In this document: one piece after another, positions 9,246 through 17,985 of the stretch
Layout of the letters: each line of letters begins with the position of its first letter
Position numbering within the stretch: the first letter of the stretch is position 1
Source: Okeania sp. SIO2B3
GTDB lineage: Bacteria; Cyanobacteriota; Cyanobacteriia; Cyanobacteriales; Microcoleaceae
Length of the DNA stretch: 64,000 bases
Assembly (NCBI RefSeq): GCF_010672525.1
Contig: NZ_JAAHGH010000023.1
Coordinates: 1 to 64,000 of the forward strand
Direction: 5' to 3'
Position numbers and translations under genes: made by a program
The notes under the pieces: generated by a model
What the model was told of the DNA's origin: nothing
Databases searched by the model: none
Seen by the model: the letters and a program-made list of their open reading frames with translations, nothing else

Positions 9246-9824
9246 AGAAGGAAGAAGGAAGAAGGAAGAAGGAGGAAGTAGATAGGGACTCAAACCCTAA
9301 AAGAAGGAAGAAGGAAGGAGGAATAAGGAATAAGTGGATGGGGACTCAAACCCTAAAATGAGGAAGAAGGAATAAGTGGATGGGGACTCAAACCCTAAAA
9401 ATTTGTAAACATCGTGTAGATGGCAGAATATTACCGAATAATTAATTAATTAATAATTAAATAATTCTGGTTTAAAGCCTCCCCTTTTAAGGGGAAAACA
9501 AAGAAATAATATTTCCTTATATTCAATTCCGTAACGGTTTTAACCAGAGGTAATTATCAATTATCCATTATCAATTATCCATTAATGAAAGCGCTTTTCA
9601 AATTAATGAACCACATCTTCACATTTCAAATCTTGTAGTGACGTTCCATGGAACGTCCCTACTGTGGTTTACCCAAATGAAAGCTTCTGTAAACTCAAAA
9701 GAAAAAGATATAGCAGTCGAAGCAAAAGTTAGGAAAGATCGAGAATCTCTAAAACTCAGACAACGCAATATTTTTCCTTCTTCTTTCTTCCTTCTTCCTT
9801 CTTCCTTCTTCCTTCTTTCTTCTG
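9246..9824. other. Repeat-rich intergenic region
   Basis: No gene is seen. In order it holds a gaagaagg minisatellite, repeats of ggggactcaaaccctaaa (9290, 9338, 9377), a dispersed palindromic element (9431-9592), and a polypyrimidine element with inverted ends (9709-9829) that overlaps the stop codon of the methyltransferase. The open frame across 9638-9835 lies on this last element and is not credible. Confidence 0.65.
9431..9592. repeat. Dispersed palindromic element, short copy
   Basis: 162 bp from ttaccgaataattaa to ccattaatgaaagc. An inverted-orientation copy of 204 bp lies at 47338-47541, sharing both ends and the core cctccccttttaagggg...ccgtaacggttttaacc. The longer copy carries about 42 extra bases that form their own hairpin. 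Confidence 0.8.
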
Positions 9825-9829
9825 CTATA
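9709..9829. repeat. Polypyrimidine element with tatagcag ends, copy 1
   Basis: Bounded by tatagcag and ctgctata. The interior reads gtt(a)gga..gat..aa(a)ctcagacaacg and then a long ttccttc tract. A 98-bp relative lies at 27783-27880. Partial relatives start near 14411, 14763 and 41883. Confidence 0.75.
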
Positions 9830-10736
9830 CCCTAGCAATAACTGTACGATGACGATAAGTATTACATATTATTTTGGGAGCCATAAAACCAGCATCTATC
9901 AATTCTTTTTCAATATCTAAAGTGAAATATTCATCCAGATAAGGTTCCGTACTTTTCAACAAAGTAAAAACATAAGGTTTCATTGTGGCATAAACTTCTG
10001 ATTTAGGATTCATATCCATAATTGCAATATTGCCGTTCGGACGTAATAACCGCCTTGCCTCCCGAAATATTTTTCTAGTAGCAGTTTGTGGTAGTTCATG
10101 ACAGACTAAAGAGATAGAAACTAAATCAAAAGAAGCATCAGGCAAACCAGTTTCTTCCGCAGCAGCATGAACCCAATTAATATCTAAATTTTGTTGTTGG
10201 GAACGATATAAACCAACTGCTAAAAAATAAGGTGATAAATCTACCCCTGTCAACTTAGCTTCTGGGTAAACTTTTTGTAGAGGAAAAGTATTTAATCCCA
10301 CACTACATCCCAGGTCTAAAATATCATTTGGTGTAGGAATTTCTGCTTTGAGAATATCAGAATAAGTCTGACGAAATTTAGCATCTCCAGCAATACCTAA
10401 TTCCGGCCAAATACTCGCATGAACTGCTAAAGATGCTGCTTCTACTTCTGTTGCAGCTTCCCAACTCATATTACCTTTTTCATAAGCATGAAATGAAGTA
10501 AGGTAATATTCTGGATAAATCAAATTAGGATTATTTACTATTTCCCATTCTTTATTCCAATTACGTTCAGAAAGTTCTTTTGCTTGTTTGCGCCAAGGTA
10601 CACCAATTTTTTCTGCACGTTTAATAATCATTTTTCGTGCTTGAGTTTTAGCAAAATTAGCTAGTGGTTTAATGGATAGAATTCTATTTACTAATTGTGT
10701 CGCTATATCTGATCTAGGTTTTAAAGTAGTAGTCAT
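9825..10736 (-). CDS. Class I SAM-dependent methyltransferase
   Basis: 303 residues with a Rossmann-type methyltransferase domain from about residue 125. Motif I is ILDLGCSVGLNTF (139-151), followed by the acidic residue after strand 2 in TGVDLS (D166), ASFDLVSISLVCHELP as motif II/III, and LLRPNGNIAIMDMNP as the post-motif segment. The N-terminal 120 residues are helical and Lys/Arg-rich and may hold the acceptor. Substrate unknown. The TAG stop codon lies inside the inverted end of a polypyrimidine repeat (9709-9829), so the last residues may have been altered by insertion of that element. A tcagttatcagttatc minisatellite begins just upstream of the start. Confidence 0.87.
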   Translation of the reverse strand: MTTTLKPRSDIATQLVNRILSIKPLANFAKTQARKMIIKRAEKIGVPWRKQAKELSERNWNKEWEIVNNPNLIYPEYYLTSFHAYEKGNMSWEAATEVEAASLAVHASIWPELGIAGDAKFRQTYSDILKAEIPTPNDILDLGCSVGLNTFPLQKVYPEAKLTGVDLSPYFLAVGLYRSQQQNLDINWVHAAAEETGLPDASFDLVSISLVCHELPQTATRKIFREARRLLRPNGNIAIMDMNPKSEVYATMKPYVFTLLKSTEPYLDEYFTLDIEKELIDAGFMAPKIICNTYRHRTVIARV

Positions 10737-11281
10737 TTCAGTTATCAGTTATCAGTTATCAGTTATCAGTTATCAGTTATCAATTATCAGTTAGCCTCCT
10801 ATGGGAGAAACTTTCCTACAGAATGTTACGCAAACATCATATTTTATCCTCAAAAAAATTGTTTAAATTGAAGAAAGAAGAAAGAAGGAAGAAAGAAGAA
10901 GGAAGAAGGAAAAAAGAAAAAGTGGGTGGGGACTCAAACCCCAACTAATTGTAAATACCATGTGGACGGCGAGGTATTAAACCCTAAAGAAAAATTTATC
11001 TTTTTCTATTCTGCCAATCATCAGATTTATAGCAGGGAACAGGGAAAAGCCAAATAAATTTAAGATGTAGTAGACCGACACAGCTAGAATAGTGCGTTAC
11101 GACGGATTGTTAAATGCCTTTCACAATCTAGATTTTAGCCGTCTAACTGAGCCTACAAATTTTGCACTGACTCCTGTAGGGGCGAATGGCCATTCGCCCC
11201 TACTTCCCCTCCTGGGAGGTGTTAGGGGTGGGTTGACTCCTGACTCCTAACTCCTGACTCCTGACTCTTGACTCCTGAGAA
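10737..11281. other. Repeat-rich intergenic region
   Basis: No gene is seen. It contains a tcagttatcagttatc minisatellite (about 10738-10790), a gaagaaagaagg tract, a copy of the ggggactcaaacccc...aggtattaaaccctaaa repeat (about 10922-10985), a 26-bp perfect palindrome (11177-11202), and the dispersed block tcccctcctgggagg...ggggtgggttgactcc with a short actcctg satellite. Confidence 0.65.
11177..11202. repeat. 26-bp perfect palindrome
   Basis: Its core gggcgaatggccattcgccc is a perfect inverted repeat. Related copies lie at 2792-2810, 22420-22439 and 55844-55862, each followed by cctac. It is a small dispersed palindromic unit. Confidence 0.8.
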
Positions 11282-12349
11282 TTACCTTTGTAAATTTCTT
11301 GGATCTAGAGCATCTCGCAACCCATCTCCTAATAAATTAAAGGCTAATACTGTCAAAATAATCAATAGTGCTGGTGGCCATACTAACCATGGTTGTAATA
11401 CTAAGATTGAAGCGTTGGTGGCTAAAGATAGCATATTTCCCCAAGATGGGTCTGGTTGTTGAATGCCTAAACCAATCAAACTTAAAACTGATTCTGAGAT
11501 AATAAAGCTAGGAATGGCTAAGGTGGCTGAGATAATTATGTATGTTGCAGTTTGAGGCAATACATGACGGATGATGATGTAAAAAGAATTTGCTCCCATT
11601 GCCCTCACAGCTTGGACAAATTCTTGTTCTTTTATGGATAGCACTTGTCCACGAATTACTCTTGCTAACCCTGCCCAACTAATAAATGAAGTAATAGCAA
11701 CAATTAATAGAAATCTTTGAGCGCTAGTTAAACTAGGTGGTAATACGGCAGCTAATGCTACTAATAAATAGATACCTGGAATTGTCATTAATACTTCAGC
11801 AAAACGCATCAAAATACTATCTACTAAACCACCAAAATAACCAGAAATTCCTCCAATAATCATCCCTAGAGGAAAGTAAATCAGAATACCTACTAAGCCA
11901 ATAAATAGACTAATACGACCGCCAAAAATTAGGCGACTAAATTGGTCTCTTGCTTGTTCATCAGTGCCTAATATGTTAAATTTTGCTTCACCTATACTGC
12001 CAAATAAATGTCGATCCAAAGGCAAGATGCCAAACAGTTTATAGGGTGTTCCTTTAACAAATAAACCGAGAGGGGATGGTTTATCTAACTCTACGTTTAA
12101 TTTACGAAGTCCAGTTTCTAAATCTACTGGTCCTTGAGTTGTGGGATAAATATGGGGTCCAATAAAATCACCTGTTTGGTTTTGCCAATAAATTTTAGTG
12201 GGTGGTAATAGGGAACCATTAGTTTGAGATGCGTAGGGGTCATAGGGGGCAACAAAATCAGCAGCAATTACTACTATGTAAAAAATTAATAGTAATAATG
12301 CACCAAATCTTGCTAGAGGATTTTTTTTAAGATTTTTCCACCATTTCAT
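11282..12349 (-). CDS. Peptide/nickel-type ABC transporter permease (DppC-like)
   Basis: 355-residue inner-membrane permease of the binding-protein-dependent family. A first membrane helix (about 15-33) is followed by an unusually long periplasmic loop, then the DppC/OppC hallmark LGTDEQARDQFSRLIFGGRI (128-147), further helices, and the EAA loop EFVQAVRAMGANSFYIIIRH (243-262) that contacts the ATPase. The C-terminal DPSWGNML and GDGLRDALDP segments are typical. It would pair with a DppB-like permease, ATPases and a binding protein, none of which is nearby, so the transporter is assembled from dispersed genes, as often happens in cyanobacteria. Substrate (di- or oligopeptide, metal or other) unknown. 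Confidence 0.92.
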   Translation of the reverse strand: MKWWKNLKKNPLARFGALLLLIFYIVVIAADFVAPYDPYASQTNGSLLPPTKIYWQNQTGDFIGPHIYPTTQGPVDLETGLRKLNVELDKPSPLGLFVKGTPYKLFGILPLDRHLFGSIGEAKFNILGTDEQARDQFSRLIFGGRISLFIGLVGILIYFPLGMIIGGISGYFGGLVDSILMRFAEVLMTIPGIYLLVALAAVLPPSLTSAQRFLLIVAITSFISWAGLARVIRGQVLSIKEQEFVQAVRAMGANSFYIIIRHVLPQTATYIIISATLAIPSFIISESVLSLIGLGIQQPDPSWGNMLSLATNASILVLQPWLVWPPALLIILTVLAFNLLGDGLRDALDPRNLQR

Positions 12350-12452
12350 ATTTAAGAAGGAAGAAGTAAGAGGGAAGAAGGAAGAAGGAATAAATTTAAT
12401 AAGTTAATCAAGTTGCACTGATTAACCACAATATAATAAAGATGGCATACTT

Positions 12453-12836
12453 GGCGAACTTGCCTTGGCAACTACATCCAAGCCCCCGCGCATCCCCCGC
12501 GCATTGGGGGACTAGACCAAGCAAATTGACTATTGTTCCCCCCATGCGTTGGGGGGCTAGGGGGGCAAATTTCAATCCTTGGCAAACTTGCCTTGGCAAC
12601 TACATCCAAGCCCCCGCGCATCCCCCGCGCATTGGGGGACTAGACCAAGCAAATTGACTATTGTTCCCCCCATGCGTTGGGGGGCTAGGGGGGCAAATTT
12701 CAATCCTTGGCAAACTTTGCTTGGCCAATACATCCAAGCCCCCGCGCATCCCCCACCCATTGGGGGACTTGTTAGAAGCAAATTGACTATTGTTCCCCCC
12801 ATGCGTTGGGGGGTTAGGGGGGCAAAATTCAGTATC
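12453..12836. repeat. Three tandem 128-bp GC-rich repeats
   Basis: Copies begin at 12453, 12581 and 12709 (ggcgaacttg or ggcaaactt). Each unit contains two potential stem-loops, cccccgcgcattggggg and ccccccatgcgttgggggg, which can also pair with each other. Base composition is strongly GC-rich against AT-rich flanks. The third copy is slightly diverged. Confidence 0.9.
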
Positions 12837-12848
12837 AAAAAACTTTTC

Positions 12849-12889
12849 AGATAGCTAATTTATTATGGCTAATTAATGAGACTTGATAT
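12849..12889. repeat. 41-bp exact dispersed repeat, second copy
   Basis: Identical to 2595-2635. Confidence 0.75.
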
Positions 12890-12921
12890 TAGACAGAAGC
12901 TAGGAGATAAAAAGGAAAAAT

Positions 12922-14058
12922 TTAAGGAGAAATTTTTTGATTTAATTGTTTTATTTCTATTTCTGAGAATTCATGTTCTTCATCCATAGGATTATAAAAG
13001 AAAGAACCTGTTTGGGGTGGTAATTTTGGATTTAGTACAACTTCTACAATACTTTTTAAAACTCCAGTGAGTGGAATTGCTAATATTACTCCCAAAAGTC
13101 CTCCTATTTTACCACCTAATAGTAATGCTGCAAAAATAATTACTGGGCTAAGTCCGGTTAAATTACCCATAATTCTTGGGGCAACTATATTATCTTTAAT
13201 TTGTTGGAGAGCGATCGCCACAATCAACACTTTTAAAGCTAACCACCAATTAATAAATGTTACTATACTTCCTACAGTGCCAATACCTAAAGTTGCGCCA
13301 ATAAATGGAATTAATTCCATGACACCTATAAATACTGCAAATAGTAGAAAATAGGGAACACCAAGAAACCAAAAAGCAAAAGATAAGGTAGTTGCCATAA
13401 ATAAACCTAATAGCAACTGTCCAGAAACAAAACTTTGCAGATTAACTTCTAGGGATTTTGTAAATACATCCCGTACTTTTGGCACAATAATACTTGTCAG
13501 ATTATCCCAAACTCTTTCTCCGTCTAAGAGCATATAAAAAGAGATTACTAAAATTAAGATTAAGTCGAAAAACCAGTTAACTGTTCCTAAGACCAAACCC
13601 AAACTGGTAGTAGCGATCGCTTGTATTTGTTCTTGGGTTTCTGCTAATAATTGTTGTTGCCAAATACCGACATCGAAGGGTAAGTTATTATTTTCACTCC
13701 AGGTTTGAAATTCTGTTAATTGCCATCTGGCAGATTCTAATAAGTCGGGAAATTTCAACCACAATTGTCGAGCTTGGTTAAGAACTGGTGGAACAATAGT
13801 TAGACCGATAAATAATATTATTAAGGCAGCGGTTAAATATACTAAACCTGCTGCCAAACTGCGGGGCAAAATTTTTTGTAGTTTAGACACTGGATAGTTT
13901 AATAAAAATGCCACTAATCCTGCTGTAATTATAATACTAACTATTTCACCTACATAACTAATTGCTTCGATTGTTAACCATCCTGCTACTAATAACAATA
14001 ACCATGTAATTAGAAACTGTTGAATAGGTGAAAATTTGACATTCATAAAGTCGTTCAA
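12922..14058 (-). CDS. AI-2E family transporter (PerM/YdiK-like)
   Basis: 378-residue polytopic protein of the AI-2E/PerM permease family. Two N-terminal helix pairs (about 15-85) are followed by a long hydrophilic loop, then the conserved helical block with FYMLLDGERVWD, LLGLFMATTLSFAFWFLGVP, MELIPFIGATLG, and DNIVAPRIMGNLTGLSPVII, which is the strongest signature. Members have been described as exporters of small molecules, as AI-2 transporters (TqsA) or as Na+/H+ antiporter-like proteins. Substrate not predictable. It stands alone, with a short acidic C-terminal tail. Confidence 0.92.
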   Translation of the reverse strand: MNDFMNVKFSPIQQFLITWLLLLVAGWLTIEAISYVGEIVSIIITAGLVAFLLNYPVSKLQKILPRSLAAGLVYLTAALIILFIGLTIVPPVLNQARQLWLKFPDLLESARWQLTEFQTWSENNNLPFDVGIWQQQLLAETQEQIQAIATTSLGLVLGTVNWFFDLILILVISFYMLLDGERVWDNLTSIIVPKVRDVFTKSLEVNLQSFVSGQLLLGLFMATTLSFAFWFLGVPYFLLFAVFIGVMELIPFIGATLGIGTVGSIVTFINWWLALKVLIVAIALQQIKDNIVAPRIMGNLTGLSPVIIFAALLLGGKIGGLLGVILAIPLTGVLKSIVEVVLNPKLPPQTGSFFYNPMDEEHEFSEIEIKQLNQKISP

Positions 14059-14907
14059 TAATTAATAATTAATAATTAATAATTAATAATTAACAATTAC
14101 CTCTCCTTTTAAACGGATTAGGATTGACTCAAAGGAAAATTTTTCGTAAGCATTCAGCTATTAGCTGACCGCTAATAGCTGAATGCTTACAATTTTTCTT
14201 TTTATCCCCTTAAAAGGAGAGGTTTCATACCACAATTTTTTGGTAATAGCTTAGGCAGCTTCAAAATTTATGATATTCCTGTTTTGTAGAATTCTAGCGT
14301 ATCACAAATTACTTGACACTGATTATTGGAAATAGTCACCTGAGATTTTTGTCTGTGAAAATTTTCAATATTATCTAAACACATAATTTTTTCCGTGAGA
14401 AAGAAAGTATAAAAGTCGAAGAAAAGGGCGCGGAAATATCAAAAGTTTAAAACTCAGACAAAACAAGATTTTTCCTTCTTCCTTTGGCTATATAAGATAG
14501 TGTTGAAAAAATTAAAATGTTTAGAGGTAAAGGTTTTTAACATTTAAGTAATTAGCCGATAATAACTGGATTTAGTATTAGAGATATTTTCTTTTTCTTG
14601 TTGCCGAAAAATCGTAGTCTAAGGTTTCCCCTTTTAAGGGGATAAAAAAAGAGAATTCCGTATTTCAAGCCTCCTTATTGCAGAGGTACTGATAGCGTAG
14701 CTCCTCCGTTAGGAGGCTAACTGATAAATAAAATTACTTATTTCAACAAAATATTATACCAGTTGAAGGAAAATTTAGGAGATATCAAAAGCTTAAAACT
14801 CAGACAAAATAAAATTTTTCCTTCTCTGGTAGATAAATAATTGCCTAGATAACTAGATGTCTTCTTCCCTCTTCCCTCTTCCTTCTTCCTTCTTCCTTCT
14901 TCCTTCT
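14059..14907. other. Repeat-rich intergenic region
   Basis: No gene is seen. It contains an aataatt satellite next to the permease start, a large palindrome (14099-14223), two partial copies of the polypyrimidine element family (near 14411-14490 and 14763-14820, each with aaaactcagacaaaa), a gggggataaaaaaagag segment, and a ttccttc tract running up to the HD-domain gene. Confidence 0.65.
14099..14223. repeat. 125-bp palindromic element with perfect 20-bp stem
   Basis: The outer arms are acctctcctttt and aaaaggagaggt. The centre is a perfect 20-bp inverted repeat (14146-14165 and 14171-14190, gtaagcattcagctattagc) around a 5-base loop. Related sequences occur at 43941-44141 (stem) and 24645-24720 and 45536 (outer arms). 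Confidence 0.85.
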
Positions 14908-15756
14908 CTAAACAGCAACCTTATTAGATAAAGGGTCATGCTCTATTACAAATACATTAGAGTAAAGGTTAGCAATAATTTGCTTACCTTGCTGTGTTAG
15001 AGACAAATATTTCAGAGCATTTTTTACATAAGGATGAACTCCTTGCCAGAAAAACTGCGGATAATTATCACGCAGATCGCTAGGATTTTTATACCCTACT
15101 TTTCCATTAAAACCTGTTTCTTCAAATTCATAATATAGAGAAGAAATTTTATTGAGATAGCGGGGGTCGCTTAATTGGCCAATTAAATCTGCTGCTCTTA
15201 CTAAACCAGGATAATTAACAGTATCTTGATGATCTGATTCTTTCGGAACAGGAAAACGCGTTAGCTCAATATTGTACTTAATTATTTCTACATCAATTAA
15301 TTTGTGACCGCCAAATCTTTCATTAATAAATAATTTTGCCCGGTCCACATGATAAGGAGTTAAACTAGCATCTGTACAACCTAATGGCAAATTAACCATT
15401 TCATCTCCCTTACCCGTAGCGTACCATCCTTTTTTGTCTTTCTGACAAACTCCTTTTACATATCCAATATCATGGCAAACTAAGGAAATAATATAATGTA
15501 ACCAATCTTCGCAGGCAACTCCTCCTTCTCGAATATGTTTTCCCCGTAGAATTTCTTGGCCGACAAGAGTTACCAGAATTGTATGTTCTACATTATGGTA
15601 AAGGGCATCGCTATTGGCAATATTTTCTAGTGCCATATTTCCTGCCCAACCAATAATTTCTTCGTAGTTAGACTTATAACCGCCGTAAGTACGACGGTAG
15701 CCATCTTTTATTTTTTCAACAAATGAATTAATTAATACTTCAGTGGCATTAAACAT
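14908..15756 (-). CDS. HD-domain metal-dependent phosphohydrolase
   Basis: 282 residues. The HD superfamily metal site is visible: H54 and H58 in YHNVEHT, the H95-D96 doublet in VCHDIGY, and D190 in RAADLIGQ. The YHNxxH arrangement recalls cyclic-nucleotide phosphodiesterase catalytic domains, although overall I would only call it an HD phosphohydrolase acting on a phosphoester or nucleotide. It is soluble, with no other domain visible. It starts at the ATG at 15756, preceded by an AT-rich leader. It is divergent from the efflux operon at 15.98 kb. Confidence 0.85.
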   Translation of the reverse strand: MFNATEVLINSFVEKIKDGYRRTYGGYKSNYEEIIGWAGNMALENIANSDALYHNVEHTILVTLVGQEILRGKHIREGGVACEDWLHYIISLVCHDIGYVKGVCQKDKKGWYATGKGDEMVNLPLGCTDASLTPYHVDRAKLFINERFGGHKLIDVEIIKYNIELTRFPVPKESDHQDTVNYPGLVRAADLIGQLSDPRYLNKISSLYYEFEETGFNGKVGYKNPSDLRDNYPQFFWQGVHPYVKNALKYLSLTQQGKQIIANLYSNVFVIEHDPLSNKVAV

Positions 15757-15981
15757 TTTTTTTTCTTAAATTTGTTTTGATTGTTTAGACTTTTTTAAAT
15801 ATTGTAGTTGTTTAAGTTATTTTTTGGTTTCTTACGTCATTTATTTTTACTTAATATTATAAATAGTGCTAAAGATAATGAGACAAAGAAACCAAAATCA
15901 GGGTCATTTTTATCTCCTGTTACTTCATGGTTTAAAGAAATCTAACAAAACGATAATTTTTCTTTACAATATAATTGTTGA

Positions 15982-17985
15982 GTGGTGATGGAAATGGGTG
16001 AAAGTAAATTGAGAAATAAAATTATACCAGAAAATATACTAAAAAAGCAAGATAGCGATCGTCTAGACAACTCTCATCAAGCCGAGAGCTACAATATAAA
16101 TACTCTGAGTATCTATACTCAAAAAGAGGAAGAGGAAGACGAAGAAATCATTAGTGATAATGCCGCATTTCCTCCCCAGAAAAATAGAGTTAGATGGCAA
16201 GGATTAATTGTTGGTATTGGCATCGGTGTAGTTGCTAGTGTGGTAAGTATGCAGTTAGTTTCTGGACAAAAGGAAAACTCTGGGAGTGAAACTATTCCGG
16301 GAAATTCTCCCGCACAAACTGTTACAAATGCGGTAGAAAATAACTTGGCTCCTACTATGAGTGTCACAGTAGCGGCCGTAGAATTAGCAACAGTAGAACG
16401 TACCTTTGATGCCACAGGTGATGTTGTTGCCTTTGATCTGTTGCCAGTATTACCACAGGCGACTGGGTTACAAATTCAACAGGTATTGATAGAAGAAGGA
16501 GACAAAGTCACTTTAGGTCAGGTGATGGCAATTTTAGATGACTCTGTTTTGAAGTCGCAAATTAACCAGGCCAAATCTCAAGTAGAATCTACTAGCAGTG
16601 GAGTAAAACAAAGAAAAGCTGCTTATAGCAAGGCTAAGGTTGGGGTAGAGCAAGCAATTGCTGCCCGCGAACAAGCTGAAGCTGACCGCGACCAAATTAA
16701 AGCTGCTATTACTCAGGCAAAAGCAGGTACAGATGAAGCGATCGCTGGTTTGAAACAAACAAAAGCAAGTCGAGATGATGCTCTTGCTGCGTTGAAACAA
16801 GCACAAGCGAGTCGCAATGATGCTATTGCTGCCTTGAAACAAACACAAGCGAGTCGCAATGAAGCTCTGGCATCTGTAGCTCAAACTGAAGCTAAGTTAG
16901 CAGAAGCAAAAGCTAACGAAGAACAAGCTCAAAGAGATTTTGAGCGATACCAAACTCTGGAGTCAGAGGGGGTTATTAGTGCTCAAGAATTGGAAACTCG
17001 TAGCACTGCTGTGAAAACTGCTAGGGAAGGAGTGCGAGTTGCTGAGGCTAATATTGATAGTGCTAAAGCTAGAGTTGAAAGTGCTGATGCTAACGTCAGT
17101 AGTGCTGAAGCCAAAATTGAAATTGCCGATGCCAACGTTAGTAGTGCTAAAGCCAAAGTTGATATTGCTAGCTCAAATGTTAGCAGTGCAGAAGCGAGAG
17201 TTGAAAGTGCAGAAGCAAATGTCAGTAGTGTCATGGCTCAACTACGCAGTGCAGAAGCAAAAGTTAGTAGTGCAAGTGCGAATGTAAATAGTGCCCAGGC
17301 AGAAGTTGACAGCGCTTTATCAAATATTGACAGTGCTATGGCAAATGTTAACAGTGACAAAGCTCGCGTAGAAGAGAGAAAAACTCAGTTAGCACAGACT
17401 TTAGTCCGGGCACCAGCAAATGGCATCGTGGCGGAACGAATAGCTCGCGTTGGTGATGTTACTTCTGGCAGTAAAATGTTGTTTTCTATTATCAAAGATA
17501 ATCAATTAGAACTACAATTAAAAGTACCAGAAACTCAATTAGCGCAAGTAAAAGTTGGCAAAAAAGTTCAAATTAGTTCTGATGCTGATAGTCGGATAAA
17601 AATGTTAGGAACAGTTAGAGAAATAGCGCCATTAGTTGACCAAGAAAGTCGCGAAGCTACAATCAAAATTGACCTACCTAAAAGTGATTTATTACGACCA
17701 GGAATGTTTTTGCGGGCAACAATTACAACAGCAACTAATCAAGGGTTAAAAGTTCCGGCAAAAGCAGTATTACCTCAAGCAGATGGAAAATCTATTGTTT
17801 ATGTTTTGGGAGAAAATAATCGAGTTAAAGCCGTGCCTATAGAAGTAGGAAAAATCCTGAGTAAAAACAGCGATTTAGCTAATGCTAAAATTGAAATAAA
17901 AGAAGGTTTAAAATTAGGCGATCGTGTAGTTGTTGCAGGTGCTGGTTATCTGAAAGATGGAGATATTGTAAAAGTAATTGAATAA
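15982..17985 (+). CDS. RND efflux membrane-fusion (adaptor) subunit
   Basis: 667 residues, much longer than the usual 350-450 of MexA/AcrA-type adaptors. A cytoplasmic acidic N-terminus is followed by a membrane anchor (about 73-96), a lipoyl half-motif, and a giant alpha-helical hairpin. The two hairpin arms are built from 14-residue (42-bp) repeats: QTKASRDDALAALK-type units in arm 1 (about 240-303) and ANVSSAEAKIEIAD-type units in arm 2 (about 354-467). Then come the second lipoyl half (VRAPANGIVAERIARVGDV), the beta-barrel and the membrane-proximal domain. It links the RND pump encoded at 18664 to an outer-membrane channel. GTG codons at 15982 and 15985 and ATGs at 15988 and 15994 are all possible starts; 15988 seems likeliest. 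Confidence 0.93.
   Translation: MVMEMGESKLRNKIIPENILKKQDSDRLDNSHQAESYNINTLSIYTQKEEEEDEEIISDNAAFPPQKNRVRWQGLIVGIGIGVVASVVSMQLVSGQKENSGSETIPGNSPAQTVTNAVENNLAPTMSVTVAAVELATVERTFDATGDVVAFDLLPVLPQATGLQIQQVLIEEGDKVTLGQVMAILDDSVLKSQINQAKSQVESTSSGVKQRKAAYSKAKVGVEQAIAAREQAEADRDQIKAAITQAKAGTDEAIAGLKQTKASRDDALAALKQAQASRNDAIAALKQTQASRNEALASVAQTEAKLAEAKANEEQAQRDFERYQTLESEGVISAQELETRSTAVKTAREGVRVAEANIDSAKARVESADANVSSAEAKIEIADANVSSAKAKVDIASSNVSSAEARVESAEANVSSVMAQLRSAEAKVSSASANVNSAQAEVDSALSNIDSAMANVNSDKARVEERKTQLAQTLVRAPANGIVAERIARVGDVTSGSKMLFSIIKDNQLELQLKVPETQLAQVKVGKKVQISSDADSRIKMLGTVREIAPLVDQESREATIKIDLPKSDLLRPGMFLRATITTATNQGLKVPAKAVLPQADGKSIVYVLGENNRVKAVPIEVGKILSKNSDLANAKIEIKEGLKLGDRVVVAGAGYLKDGDIVKVIE

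Larger units (their letters stand above)
12350..12921. other. Intergenic region dominated by GC-rich tandem repeat
   Basis: A gaagaaggaag tract near 12360 is followed by three 128-bp GC-rich repeats (12453-12836) and the 41-bp dispersed repeat (12849-12889). Open frames on both strands across the repeats are side effects of the repeat composition. Confidence 0.7.

Noticed and set aside
12408-12854. Overlapping open frames on both strands
   Set aside because: They read the 128-bp GC-rich tandem repeat; stop-free because of its composition.
16983-17287. Long open frames opposite or shifted within the adaptor gene
   Set aside because: Caused by the 42-bp repeats; the real frame has clear adaptor domains.
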